A program made the translations under genes and the position numbers. From Microbacterium sp. (GTDB lineage: Bacteria; Actinomycetota; Actinomycetes; Actinomycetales; Microbacteriaceae), in assembly GCA_031286555.1 (NCBI GenBank), contig JAITUD010000459.1, forward strand, positions 1 through 9,798: a stretch of DNA of 9,798 nucleotides, in the 5' to 3' direction. Of the stretch, positions 1 to 6,608 are shown one piece after another; position 1 is the first letter of the stretch, and every line of letters begins with the position of its first letter. The notes under the pieces are model-generated. The model did no database searches. It worked only from the letters and a program-made list of their open reading frames with translations, and had not been told where the DNA came from.

Positions 1-411
1 GACGCTGCGCCCACCACCACCGACTTCGTCTACATCGACGGCTGGGTCGACGGCGGCAACGTCTCCATCCGCCCCTTCGGCCAGGGATCGCTCATCGGCG
101 AGCTCGGCGAGGCCGTCGGACTCACCAACGCCTGGACCGGAGAGGTCGACCCGGCCTACGGCCTGGGCAAGACCGACATCGAGGGCATGACCACCATCGG
201 CGACGCGAACCTCTTCTACACCGGCACCGAGGACACCGCGTCCGACAACTTCATCGACGCCGCCAAGAAGAACCCGGCGTGGGCGTCGATCCCCGCAGTG
301 AAGGACGACCGGACGTTCGCGTTCCCGGCCGGGATCTGGACCTTCGGAGGACCGCGGTCGGCGGAGCAGATCGTGGACGGATTCGTCGCGGCGGTCAAGG
401 CGGTCGGCTGA
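1..411 (+). CDS. Iron-siderophore ABC transporter substrate-binding protein, C-terminal part (5' end outside window)
   Basis: The frame is open from the first base and ends at TGA 409-411, giving the last 136 residues of a protein whose start lies upstream. The visible part resembles the C-terminal lobe of FhuD/FecB-type (class III, cluster A) binding proteins. It has a stretch reading IRPFGQGSLIGELGEAVGL, then GDANLFYTG, then a WASIPAVKDDRTFAFPAGIW segment and a closing GGPRSAEQIVDGF helix. That order, a 'size-of-gap' W..IPAV.DDR motif followed by a final amphipathic helix, is typical of the family. In Gram-positive bacteria such proteins are lipid-anchored outside the membrane and hand ferric siderophores to a FecCD permease. 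The next gene is exactly such a permease, which supports the call. The ligand cannot be told from this fragment. Confidence 0.85.
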   Translation, partial: DAAPTTTDFVYIDGWVDGGNVSIRPFGQGSLIGELGEAVGLTNAWTGEVDPAYGLGKTDIEGMTTIGDANLFYTGTEDTASDNFIDAAKKNPAWASIPAVKDDRTFAFPAGIWTFGGPRSAEQIVDGFVAAVKAVG

Positions 412-420
412 TCGGTCATT

Positions 421-441
421 GAGCGAGCGGAGCGAGACGAA
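421..441 (+). repeat. Short REP-like repeat unit shared with the hairpin at 9119-9210
   Basis: The 21 bases here match positions 9182-9202 with a single difference (G versus C at the tenth base); the core is AGCGAGACGAA. A diverged inverted form lies at 9128-9152. At 421 the unit stands alone, just 10 nt after the stop of the binding-protein gene. The match across about 8.8 kb in non-coding DNA suggests a dispersed genomic repeat. A transcript-end or processing role is possible but is not shown. Confidence 0.6.
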
Positions 442-470
442 ATGTCGGTAGGTCAGGTCACGTGCGCTAC

Positions 471-565
471 GCGATGAACACATCCGGGGAGACATGCCCC
501 CGCCCTCCGCTGGCGCTCCGGGCTCCCGCCAGACCCGATGCCAGCTCCCCGGATGTGTCCATCGC
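471..565. repeat. Long inverted repeat with 21-nt arms in the gap before the permease gene
   Basis: Left arm 471-491 and right arm 545-565 are reverse complements at 20 of 21 positions (the only mismatch pairs A477 with C559). They enclose 53 nt, within which 510-515 (CTGGCG) can pair with 527-532 (CGCCAG). In RNA this would be one long stem with a smaller inner hairpin. No T-run follows and no target-site duplication flanks it. Possible explanations are a REP/MITE-like element, an mRNA-stabilising or processing structure between binding-protein and permease genes, or an attenuator. The structure is seen directly; the role is unknown. Confidence 0.75.
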
Positions 566-589
566 TTCGTTCGGAAGGTTGTTCAGTAG

Positions 590-2665
590 GTGAACGCGGT
601 CAGTAATAGAGGCACTGACGTCTCCGGCATCCCATCGAGGGATGCCGGAGACGCTACCGCCGGAGGTCGGGGCGCCGGTCGGCTGACTGCGTCTGCGGTG
701 CTGGTCGGGCTCGTGGTGGTGCTCGTGGGCGTTGCGGCGTGGCACCTGACGCAGGGGACGTCGGGGGCGCTGTGGCCGGAGGGGGACGTGCTGGGGGGGT
801 CGCGCGTGCCGCGGCTCGCGGCGGGCGTCGCGGACGGAGTCGCCCTCGGCGTGGCAGGACTGATCATGCAGTCGCTGTCGCGCAACGCGCTGGCCTCGCC
901 CGACACCCTCGGCGTGACCGGAGGGTCGTACTTCGCCGTGACCGCGGTGGCCGCGTTCGGAATCTCGGTGCCGTTCTGGGCCTCGGGCCTCGTCGCCTTC
1001 GCGGGTGGCCTCGTCGCGGCCGCCCTCGTGCTGGGGCTCGCCGGGGGAGCGGGCACCTCGACCACGCGCCTCGTGCTGGCCGGCTCCGCGCTGGCGATGG
1101 CGTTCCAGGCCGGCACGGCCACCCTGCTCATCCTGTTCTCCGAGCAGACCAAGGGCCTGCTCGCGTGGGGCAGCGGCAGTCTGTCGCAGCTCGGGCTCGA
1201 GTCGTTCCTGCGGGCCGCACCGGTCGTCATCATCGCGACCGTGCTCGCTCTCGTGATGTCGCGCCGCTTCGACGTGCTCGCGCTCGGTGACGACACGGCC
1301 TCGTCGTTGGGTGTGCCGATCCGGTCCACCCGTGCCTCAGGCATCCTGCTGGCCGTCGTGCTCACGGCGACCGCCGTGACGCTGGCCGGCCCGATCGGCT
1401 TCATCGGCCTGTGCGCGCCTGTGCTCGCCCGCCTGCTCTCCCGGCTGGTGCCTGCGCTCGGCAAGCACGTCCTGCTTCTGCCGACCGCGGGACTGATCGG
1501 CGCGATCGTCGTGATCGGCTCGGATGCCGTGCTGCGCCTGCTGATCGGCGCCGAGGGTGCGATCGCCGTGCCGACCGGCGTCGCGACCACCGTGCTCGGC
1601 GCGATCGTGCTGATCGTCATGGCCCGACGGCTGCGCGACTCCGGTCCGACGCGTCAGCCCCCCAGCATCCGCTTCCGCACCCGCGGTGCCGTGCGCTACC
1701 GGATCACGCTTCTCGTCGGCATCGCCGTGCTCATCGCGGTGATCATCGGCGGCCTGCTGCTCGGCAGCACACCGCTGCTTACCGGCGACATCCTGCTCTG
1801 GCTGCAGGGACTCGCGCCGCCGCAGATCGGCTTCGCGCTCGACGAGCGCGCCCCGCGCGTGATCGCCGCAGTGCTCGCCGGTGCCGCGCTCGCCGTGGCA
1901 GGCGGCATCACGCAGGCGGTCAGCCGCAACCCGCTCGCGGAGCCCGGTCTGCTCGGCACCACAGGCGGCGCAGGGCTGGGTGCGGTGCTCGTGATCACCA
2001 GCGCCACCGCCTCCACATCCGGGATGCTGGCCGCAGCCGTCACCGGCGCGCTGCTGGCCTTCGCCCTGGTCTACCTGCTCGCCTGGAAGGGCGGACTGGG
2101 CGCCGACCGGTTCATCCTGATCGGCATCGGCGTCTGGTACGGCACGACCGCGCTCACCACGTTCGTGCTGCTGCGCAGCAACCCCTGGGATACTCCGAAG
2201 GTCTACACCTGGCTCTCCGGCACCACCTACGGCCGCATCTGGGAGCAGGTCATCCCGCTCGCGATCGTGCTCGTGATCGCCCTGCCGCTCGCGATGATGC
2301 GGCACCGCGAGCTGGACGTGCTCGCCCTCGACGAGGACACTCCGCGGCTGGTCGGCGTGCGCCTCGAGCCGGTGCGTCTGACGCTGCTGATCATCGCCGC
2401 CGTGCTCGCCGCGCTGAGCGTCGTCGCGGTCGGCGTGATCGGATTCGTCGGCCTGGTCGCGCCGCACGCCGCCCGTGCCCTGGTCGGTGCGCGCAACGCC
2501 CGCGTCATCCCGGTCGCCGCCGTGCTCGGCGCCGTGCTCGTCGGCGTGGCCGACGCGATCGGCCGCACGGTGCTCGCCCCGGCGCAGCTGCCCGCGGGCC
2601 TCGTCGTGGCGCTGATCGGCGCCCCGTACTTCGTCTGGCTGCTCTGGCGCTCGCGCGACGCGTAG
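590..2665 (+). CDS. Fused (double-length) FecCD-family iron-siderophore ABC permease, FhuB-like
   Basis: The 691-residue protein contains two tandem FecCD permease units, as in FhuB (E. coli FhuB is about 660 residues), so one chain can supply both membrane halves of the importer. Unit 1 (about 35-350) has RLAAGVADGVALGVAG at 75-90, QSLSRNALASPDTLG at 94-108 and GPIGFIGLCAPVLARLL at 267-283. Unit 2 (about 368-691) has RVIAAVLAGAALAVAG at 423-438, QAVSRNPLAEPGLLG at 442-456 and GVIGFVGLVAPHAARAL at 615-631. Each unit is strongly hydrophobic with about 10 membrane spans. The GTG at 590 directly follows an in-frame TAG (587-589), so it is the earliest possible start; a GGAAGG at 573-578 lies 11 nt upstream. 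The first ~32 residues are polar, unlike the family, and overlap two hairpins, so a later start such as GTG 698 is possible, though it would shorten the first membrane span. Its natural partner is the binding protein upstream; no ATPase is visible nearby. Confidence 0.9.
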   Translation: MNAVSNRGTDVSGIPSRDAGDATAGGRGAGRLTASAVLVGLVVVLVGVAAWHLTQGTSGALWPEGDVLGGSRVPRLAAGVADGVALGVAGLIMQSLSRNALASPDTLGVTGGSYFAVTAVAAFGISVPFWASGLVAFAGGLVAAALVLGLAGGAGTSTTRLVLAGSALAMAFQAGTATLLILFSEQTKGLLAWGSGSLSQLGLESFLRAAPVVIIATVLALVMSRRFDVLALGDDTASSLGVPIRSTRASGILLAVVLTATAVTLAGPIGFIGLCAPVLARLLSRLVPALGKHVLLLPTAGLIGAIVVIGSDAVLRLLIGAEGAIAVPTGVATTVLGAIVLIVMARRLRDSGPTRQPPSIRFRTRGAVRYRITLLVGIAVLIAVIIGGLLLGSTPLLTGDILLWLQGLAPPQIGFALDERAPRVIAAVLAGAALAVAGGITQAVSRNPLAEPGLLGTTGGAGLGAVLVITSATASTSGMLAAAVTGALLAFALVYLLAWKGGLGADRFILIGIGVWYGTTALTTFVLLRSNPWDTPKVYTWLSGTTYGRIWEQVIPLAIVLVIALPLAMMRHRELDVLALDEDTPRLVGVRLEPVRLTLLIIAAVLAALSVVAVGVIGFVGLVAPHAARALVGARNARVIPVAAVLGAVLVGVADAIGRTVLAPAQLPAGLVVALIGAPYFVWLLWRSRDA
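599..653. repeat. Tandem hairpins at the 5' end of the permease frame
   Basis: Two abutting inverted repeats are present. The first is GTCAGT 599-604 with ACTGAC 614-619 (9-nt loop). The second is a perfect 15-bp stem, 619-633 with 639-653, closing a 5-nt loop ATCGA (634-638). The second arm reads GGGATGCCGGAGAC at 639-652. Because of the symmetry, both strands encode a similar VSGIPxxDAGD peptide. No T-run follows. It may be a REP-like element captured in the reading frame, or a leader structure affecting permease translation. Confidence 0.7.
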
Positions 2666-2678
2666 CGGCATCGGCCTT

Positions 2679-2696
2679 CCTCGCGGATCGCGGAGG
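2679..2696 (+). terminator. Possible weak terminator hairpin after the permease gene
   Basis: Thirteen nt after the permease stop, CCT CGCG (2679-2685) can pair with CGCG g AGG (2689-2696), with a 3-nt loop and one bulged G. No T-run follows, as is common in high-GC actinobacteria, so termination is inferred only from position. A further hairpin lies downstream (CATGGG 2745-2750 with CCCATG 2759-2764). Confidence 0.3.
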
Positions 2697-2770
2697 GGGT
2701 GGCGACGGGCACGATTCGAGGACGCGTGCCGCGACCGACAGCCGCATGGGTACTTCTCCCCATGACTCAG

Positions 2771-2802
2771 GTTTCGGGAAACTCCCAGCTTTCGCATAGG
2801 GT
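2771..2802 (+). promoter_or_regulatory. Candidate promoter of the membrane-protein gene, with a small palindrome
   Basis: TAGGGT at 2797-2802 fits the actinobacterial -10 pattern TANNNT and would give a leader of about 50 nt before the ATG at 2863. No good -35 is seen at the usual distance. The palindrome GTTTC-GG-GAAAC (2771-2782) lies roughly in the -35 zone and could be an operator. This is weak evidence. Confidence 0.3.
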
Positions 2803-2862
2803 TCTACGGGCGGCGAACGCCGCTGATCACCGTGCCGCGCAAGCGGATGAGGGGGAAGCCGC

Positions 2863-3999
2863 ATGGCTGGAACAATGACGCGTGCCCGCGTCGGGATCGT
2901 CGCGATCCTCGCGGGCCTGGCGATCGCGCTCGGTGCTGCCGCACCGGCGTCGGCCGACACGATGGATGACCTGATCAAGGTCGACGACACGCTGACGACC
3001 GCGGCGAGTACGTTCTTCGACACGTACAGCGACCAGAACTCCTCTGTCGACGACGTCGTGGCCGCCACCGACACGTTCGAGACCGCCGCGAAGACCGCGG
3101 AGGGCGACTACAAGAAGATCGCCGACAGCGCGAGCGGGGAGTTCGCCACCTACGCCAAGAAGTTCTCCGGCGAGGCGGGTGACATGGCGAAGGCCGCATC
3201 GGGCATCTCCGACGCGATCACCGCTGAGGACACCGCGGCGCTGACGCAGGCCGAGACCGACTTCGACTCGGCGCTCCAGGCCTACTCCGCCACCGCCGAC
3301 GAGTACAACAAGTACGTGGAGACGGCCCCGGAGGCCCGTATGGCAGACCCGACCTTCGTGGTCTGGCTGATCATCCTGATCGTCGCCGTGGTCTTCCTGG
3401 TCCTGACGCTGATCTTCGCGCTGCTGACCCGCAAACAGGAGGGTCTGCTGCCGGCAAAGGCGGACAAGAAGGGCAACATCCAGCAGTCGTCGCTGAAGCG
3501 ACTGCGCTGGATGGTGGTGCTGTGGGCCGGTCTGTTCGTCGTCGGTGCCGCGATCCCGTTCTTCCAGGTGATGTTCGCCCAGGCGGACTCCAGCGGCAAC
3601 TACACCTACCGCATCTTCTGGTACCCGCTGGCTGCCGGTGTGATCCTCTCGATCATCGGCCTGGTGCAGTACTTCGTCGCCGCGGGCAAGGTGCGCCGCG
3701 AGGGCTCGGCCCCGGTCTACGACCCTAACGACCCGTCGACCTTCGGCGCCGTGCAGGGCGAGGGCTTCTCGCCGGTTCCGCCGGCGGAGGGCTACCAGCC
3801 CGTGCCCCCGGGGTACGAGGCGCAGGGCGCCCCGGTCCCGCCGGCACCGGCAGCGGACGCCGCGGCTCCGGCCGCGGAAGCGCCCGCCGCTCCGGCGGCT
3901 CCGGTCGCGGAAGCGCCTGCCGCTCCGGTCGCGGAAGCTCCCGCTGCTCCGGTCGCGGACGCTCCTGCCGGCGACGCGCCGCAGACTCCCGCGAACTGA
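2863..3999 (+). CDS. Unknown membrane-anchored protein: signal peptide, helical outer domain, three TM segments, Ala/Pro-rich tail
   Basis: I do not recognise a family. The ATG at 2863 is preceded by a purine-rich AGGGGG at 2850-2855. An ATG at 2875 is an alternative start. Residues 1-31 form a signal peptide ending APASA, with likely cleavage before Asp32. Residues 32-165 are acidic, rich in Ala, Thr and Asp and probably helical. Hydrophobic spans follow at about 166-188, 216-239 and 251-274. The Lys/Arg-rich loop 189-215 and KVRRE at 276-280 place the loop and the C-terminus in the cytoplasm by the positive-inside rule. The tail (about 300-378) is Pro/Ala-rich, with AEAPAAPV-type 8-residue repeats at 338-368. 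The gene stands alone between its own candidate promoter and a terminator hairpin. It could be a cell-envelope structural or sensing protein, but no function can be assigned. Confidence 0.8.
   Translation: MAGTMTRARVGIVAILAGLAIALGAAAPASADTMDDLIKVDDTLTTAASTFFDTYSDQNSSVDDVVAATDTFETAAKTAEGDYKKIADSASGEFATYAKKFSGEAGDMAKAASGISDAITAEDTAALTQAETDFDSALQAYSATADEYNKYVETAPEARMADPTFVVWLIILIVAVVFLVLTLIFALLTRKQEGLLPAKADKKGNIQQSSLKRLRWMVVLWAGLFVVGAAIPFFQVMFAQADSSGNYTYRIFWYPLAAGVILSIIGLVQYFVAAGKVRREGSAPVYDPNDPSTFGAVQGEGFSPVPPAEGYQPVPPGYEAQGAPVPPAPAADAAAPAAEAPAAPAAPVAEAPAAPVAEAPAAPVADAPAGDAPQTPAN
3874..3966 (+). repeat. Coding tandem repeat (about 24-nt unit, AEAPAAPV) in the protein tail
   Basis: Three to four imperfect copies of a 24-nt unit encode AEAPAAPV-like octapeptides (one copy carries an extra AAP, and the last has Asp in place of Glu). 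Such repeats vary in copy number by slippage and give an extended Pro/Ala linker. Confidence 0.7.
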
Positions 4000-4008
4000 T
4001 CGCACCTG

Positions 4009-4048
4009 AACGCCGCCTCACCGTCGTCCGACGGCGGGGCGGCGTTTC
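4009..4048 (+). terminator. Bipartite hairpin terminator candidate after the membrane-protein gene
   Basis: AACGCCGCC at 4009-4017 pairs perfectly with GGCGGCGTT at 4038-4046. Inside the loop, CCGTC at 4021-4025 pairs with GACGG at 4030-4034. It begins 9 nt after the stop codon and ends in TTT, a short version of the usual T-run. Position and strength favour an intrinsic terminator separating this gene from the alarmone synthetase. Confidence 0.65.
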
Positions 4049-4109
4049 GCGGTCGCGGGCCCCAGCGCACAGCATCCGCAACACCCAGCCGACTCTGAAG
4101 ACGGATGCG

Positions 4110-4123
4110 TAACGTCGAAGCCA
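4110..4123 (+). promoter_or_regulatory. Candidate -10 for a leaderless alarmone-synthetase transcript
   Basis: TAACGT (4110-4115) fits TANNNT and lies exactly 7 nt before ATG 4123, so transcription would start at or next to the A of the start codon. No convincing -35 is visible. Leaderless genes with this spacing are common in actinobacteria. Confidence 0.45.
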
Positions 4124-4791
4124 TGAGCACGGCACCCGTCTCGGACGAGACGATCGAAGAGGCCAAGCAGCTGCGCGACGAGTTCCAGCGATTCCTGCGC
4201 GAGTACGAGTTCGGCATGCGCGAGGTCGAGACGAAGATCTCGATCCTGCGCGACGAGTTCCTCTACAACCACGCGTACAACCCGATCGAGCACGTCAAGA
4301 GCCGGCTGAAGTCACCGGACAGCATCGTCGAGAAGGTCGCGCGCAAGGGGATCGATCCCGACTTCGACAGCATCCGCCGCGAGATCACCGACATCGCCGG
4401 CGTGCGCGTGACCTGCAGCTTCGTCAGCGACGTGTACCGGCTGTTCGACCTGTTCACCCAGCAGGACGACGTCACGGTCAAGGTCATCAAGGACTACATC
4501 GCCGACCCCAAGCCGAACGGCTACCGCAGCCTGCACGTGATCGCCGAGATCCCGGTGTTCCTCTCGACAGGTCCCGTGCCGGTGCCGGTCGAGGTGCAGT
4601 TCCGCACCATCGCGATGGACTTCTGGGCCAGCCTCGAGCACAAGATCCACTACAAGTTCGACGGCCGTGTGCCCGGTCATCTGGTGCAGAGCCTGACGGA
4701 TGCCGCGGAGGCGGCCGGCGAACTCGATCAGCGCATGGAGCGGCTGCACCGCGAGGCGCACGAGATCAACCACCGCGTGCTGGAGGCCTGA
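4123..4791 (+). CDS. Small alarmone synthetase ((p)ppGpp synthetase, RelQ/YjbM-like)
   Basis: From ATG 4123 the protein has 222 residues, the usual size of a stand-alone RelA/SpoT synthetase domain; there is no HD hydrolase, TGS or ACT domain. It transfers pyrophosphate from ATP to GDP or GTP in the cytosol, making the stringent-response signal. Visible motifs are the ATP-binding basic stretch HVKSRLKSPDSIVEKVARKG (57-76), DIAGVR with the catalytic Asp (90-95), the guanosine-binding PNGYRSLH (131-138), VEVQFRT with the catalytic Glu157 (156-162), and EHKIHYK (172-178). A C-terminal helix follows, as in RelQ-type enzymes that form tetramers. An ATG 18 nt upstream (4105) would add six residues. 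I prefer 4123 because it sits 7 nt after a -10-like TAACGT. The gene is monocistronic and ends back-to-back with the convergent lipoprotein gene. Whether it is active without pppGpp stimulation cannot be told. Confidence 0.9.
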   Translation: MSTAPVSDETIEEAKQLRDEFQRFLREYEFGMREVETKISILRDEFLYNHAYNPIEHVKSRLKSPDSIVEKVARKGIDPDFDSIRREITDIAGVRVTCSFVSDVYRLFDLFTQQDDVTVKVIKDYIADPKPNGYRSLHVIAEIPVFLSTGPVPVPVEVQFRTIAMDFWASLEHKIHYKFDGRVPGHLVQSLTDAAEAAGELDQRMERLHREAHEINHRVLEA

Positions 4792-5397
4792 TCAGCCGCA
4801 GGTGAGCTCCGCGACGTTCTGGTCCTTCCAGCCGTGGACCTGGATGTCCGCGACGCTCGTCCCGGTCGCCTGGGCGACCGCGGCGGCGATGACGCAGGGG
4901 TCGGGCGCGATGGGTGACACGTCGATCGAGATCGTGAGCTCGGGGTCGGCGTGATACACGCCGTCGAGCTCCTCGACGTAGGACGTGAGATCCGGGATGC
5001 GGGTGAGAGCCAGGGCCCGCTCGGCGATCCCCGAGGTCTCCGAGCCCCAGAGCGTGTCGATCCCGATGTCGATCGCCGGCGTGGAGATCGACGTCTTCAG
5101 CAGATCGACCGAGACACCGGAGGGCACCGGGAACGCCGCGGCGTGATCGAGCGCGGCGTCGAGCGTCTTCTCGTCCGAGGATGCGTCGAGTTCCACCTCG
5201 AAGTCGCCGGAGCCCCGGAACGGCAGGTCGTTGCTCATCGACGCGTCGGCGCCGGTCACGCCGGGGACGTCGGCCATGTAGGCGATGAACGCATCGCGCG
5301 CTCCGCTGCCCGCGTCGACGTTCCCGCATCCGGCCAGCAGCGCGGCAGACGCGAGCGCGGCGCCTGCGATCCAGCGCCGGGGCCGCTGAGCGGTCAA
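4792..5397 (-). CDS. Hypothetical lipoprotein translationally coupled to the M20 hydrolase
   Basis: The proposed start is TTG (5397-5395), overlapping the TGA of the upstream hydrolase gene as TTGA, with AGGGA about 9-10 nt before it; this suggests coupled translation. The product is 201 residues. Two Arg-rich turns (RPRR) and a hydrophobic stretch lead to the lipobox LLAGC with Cys24, so the mature protein should be lipid-anchored on the outer face of the membrane. The mature part is acidic, with DFEVELDASSDEKTLD around 65-80 and a mixed alpha/beta look. Cys168 and Cys200 are the only other cysteines and could form a disulfide. No known family is recognised. Being last in the TetR-M20 unit, it may help in binding or sensing the same compound. 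The stop TCA (4792-4794) abuts the stop of the convergent alarmone synthetase, leaving no room for a terminator between them. Confidence 0.75.
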   Translation of the reverse strand: MTAQRPRRWIAGAALASAALLAGCGNVDAGSGARDAFIAYMADVPGVTGADASMSNDLPFRGSGDFEVELDASSDEKTLDAALDHAAAFPVPSGVSVDLLKTSISTPAIDIGIDTLWGSETSGIAERALALTRIPDLTSYVEELDGVYHADPELTISIDVSPIAPDPCVIAAAVAQATGTSVADIQVHGWKDQNVAELTCG

Positions 5398-6608
5398 GCG
5401 AGGAATTCCCTGGCCGCCGCGACCATCGCGCCCACGCCGACCTCGATGGTCGGGTGGATCACGGGCGCGAAGAACGGCGAGTGGTTGGTCGGGACGTCGC
5501 GCTCGATCGTGCCGTTCCGCGCGGCCGCTGCGAACGTCGCAGGGTCGATCCCGCCCCAGAACCAGAAGACCAGCGGCACACCGGCATCCCGCGCGAACCA
5601 GGAGACGTCCTCGCTGCCGGTGATCAGACCGGTGTCGACGACGGCCTGCTCGCCGAAGGCGGCCTGGAACGCCGCAGTCGCCCGCGCGGTCGCTGCGGCG
5701 TCGTTGATCGTCGCGGGCAGGCTGTGCAGGGTGGTGATCTCCGGGTCGCGCTCGGCGCCGGAGGCTGCGGCCTCGGCATGGATCACCCGCTTGACCTTCG
5801 CCAGCACCCGCTCGCGGGCCGCGTCGTCGGGGTAGCGCAGGCTCAGATCCAGCGTGGCCTCGGCGGGGATGATGTTGTTCTTGGTGCCGGCGTGCACCGA
5901 GCCCACGGTCACGACCGCGGGCTCCGTCGGGTCGACCTCGCGCGAGACGACGGTCTGCAGGCGCATGATCGTCGCCGCGGCCATCACGATCGGGTCGATC
6001 GTGGAGTCGGGGCGCGAGCCGTGGCCGCCGCGCCCGTGGAGCACCACGTGCAGACCGTCGGATGCCGACATCTGCGGGCCGGGGCGGAGGCCGATCGCGC
6101 CCGCGGGCAGCGGTCCGACGTGCTGCCCGAGCACGACGTCTGGGCGGGGGAAGCGGTCGAGGACGCCGTCGTCGAGCATCGCCCTGGCGCCCTGGCCGTA
6201 CTCCTCGGCGGGCTGGATGACGACGACGAGGGTGCCGTGCCACTGCTCGCGGTCGGCGACGAGGCGCTCGACGGCGCCGATCATCGCGGTGACGTGCATG
6301 TCGTGGCCGCACGCGTGCATGAGCGGCACGGTCTCGCCGTCCGGGTCGACGCCGGTCGCGGTCGACGCGTAGGGCAGGCCGGTGTCCTCCTTGACGGGCA
6401 GTGCGTCCATGTCGGCGCGCACCCAGACGACGGGTCCCTCGCCGTTGGCCAGCACGCCGATCACGCCGGTAACGCCGATGTTCTCGTGCACCTCCAGGCC
6501 GAGGTCGCGCAGGTGGCCCGCGGCGATGCCGGCGGTGCGCGTCTCCTGGAAGGACAGTTCAGGATGCCGGTGCAGATCGGTGTACAGCGCGTCGAGGTCG
6601 ATCGTCAT
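5394..6608 (-). CDS. M20-family metallo-amidohydrolase (N-acyl amino acid / peptide amidohydrolase type)
   Basis: The 404-residue length is normal for the M20D/HipO-type branch, which hydrolyses amide bonds of N-acyl amino acids, hippurate, indole-acetyl amino acids or small peptides in the cytosol. Metal-site motifs are in order: RADMDAL 64-70, HACGHDMH 98-105 with Cys100 and His102, QPAEE 132-136 (Glu135/Glu136), QHVGPLPAG 162-170 with His163, and NHSPFF 375-380 with His376. The Cys of ACGHDMH is the hallmark of this branch. A dimerisation domain lies at about 183-297, including GRGGHGSRP (192-200). No signal peptide is seen. The ATG at 6608 follows the TetR stop by 19 nt; there is no clear Shine-Dalgarno, but a TAGGCT lies 7 nt upstream, so it may also be made from a leaderless message. 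Substrate is not predictable from sequence alone; the adjacent peptide-type transporter suggests an imported N-acyl or peptide compound. Confidence 0.93.
   Translation of the reverse strand: MTIDLDALYTDLHRHPELSFQETRTAGIAAGHLRDLGLEVHENIGVTGVIGVLANGEGPVVWVRADMDALPVKEDTGLPYASTATGVDPDGETVPLMHACGHDMHVTAMIGAVERLVADREQWHGTLVVVIQPAEEYGQGARAMLDDGVLDRFPRPDVVLGQHVGPLPAGAIGLRPGPQMSASDGLHVVLHGRGGHGSRPDSTIDPIVMAAATIMRLQTVVSREVDPTEPAVVTVGSVHAGTKNNIIPAEATLDLSLRYPDDAARERVLAKVKRVIHAEAAASGAERDPEITTLHSLPATINDAAATARATAAFQAAFGEQAVVDTGLITGSEDVSWFARDAGVPLVFWFWGGIDPATFAAAARNGTIERDVPTNHSPFFAPVIHPTIEVGVGAMVAAAREFLA

Noticed and set aside
1337..2797. Long open frames on both strands opposite or beside the permease gene
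   Set aside because: They are frame shadows caused by high GC; their translations are Arg/Gly/Asp/His-rich with no family motif, while the permease frame shows two full FecCD units.
2771..2804. ECF- or SigB-type promoter before the membrane-protein gene (GGGAAAC/GTTTC with GGGTT)
   Set aside because: Spacing of the boxes is too long (19-22 nt) for these sigma factors, so only a weak TAGGGT -10 is kept.
3874..3966. CRISPR-like or non-coding tandem repeat
   Set aside because: The repeat is in frame, has no unique spacers and encodes an Ala/Pro octapeptide; it is a protein repeat.
5398..6312. Upstream extension of the lipoprotein frame into the hydrolase gene
   Set aside because: The extended part is an Arg-rich shadow of the M20 gene; the lipoprotein signal and TTGA overlap mark the real start at 5397.
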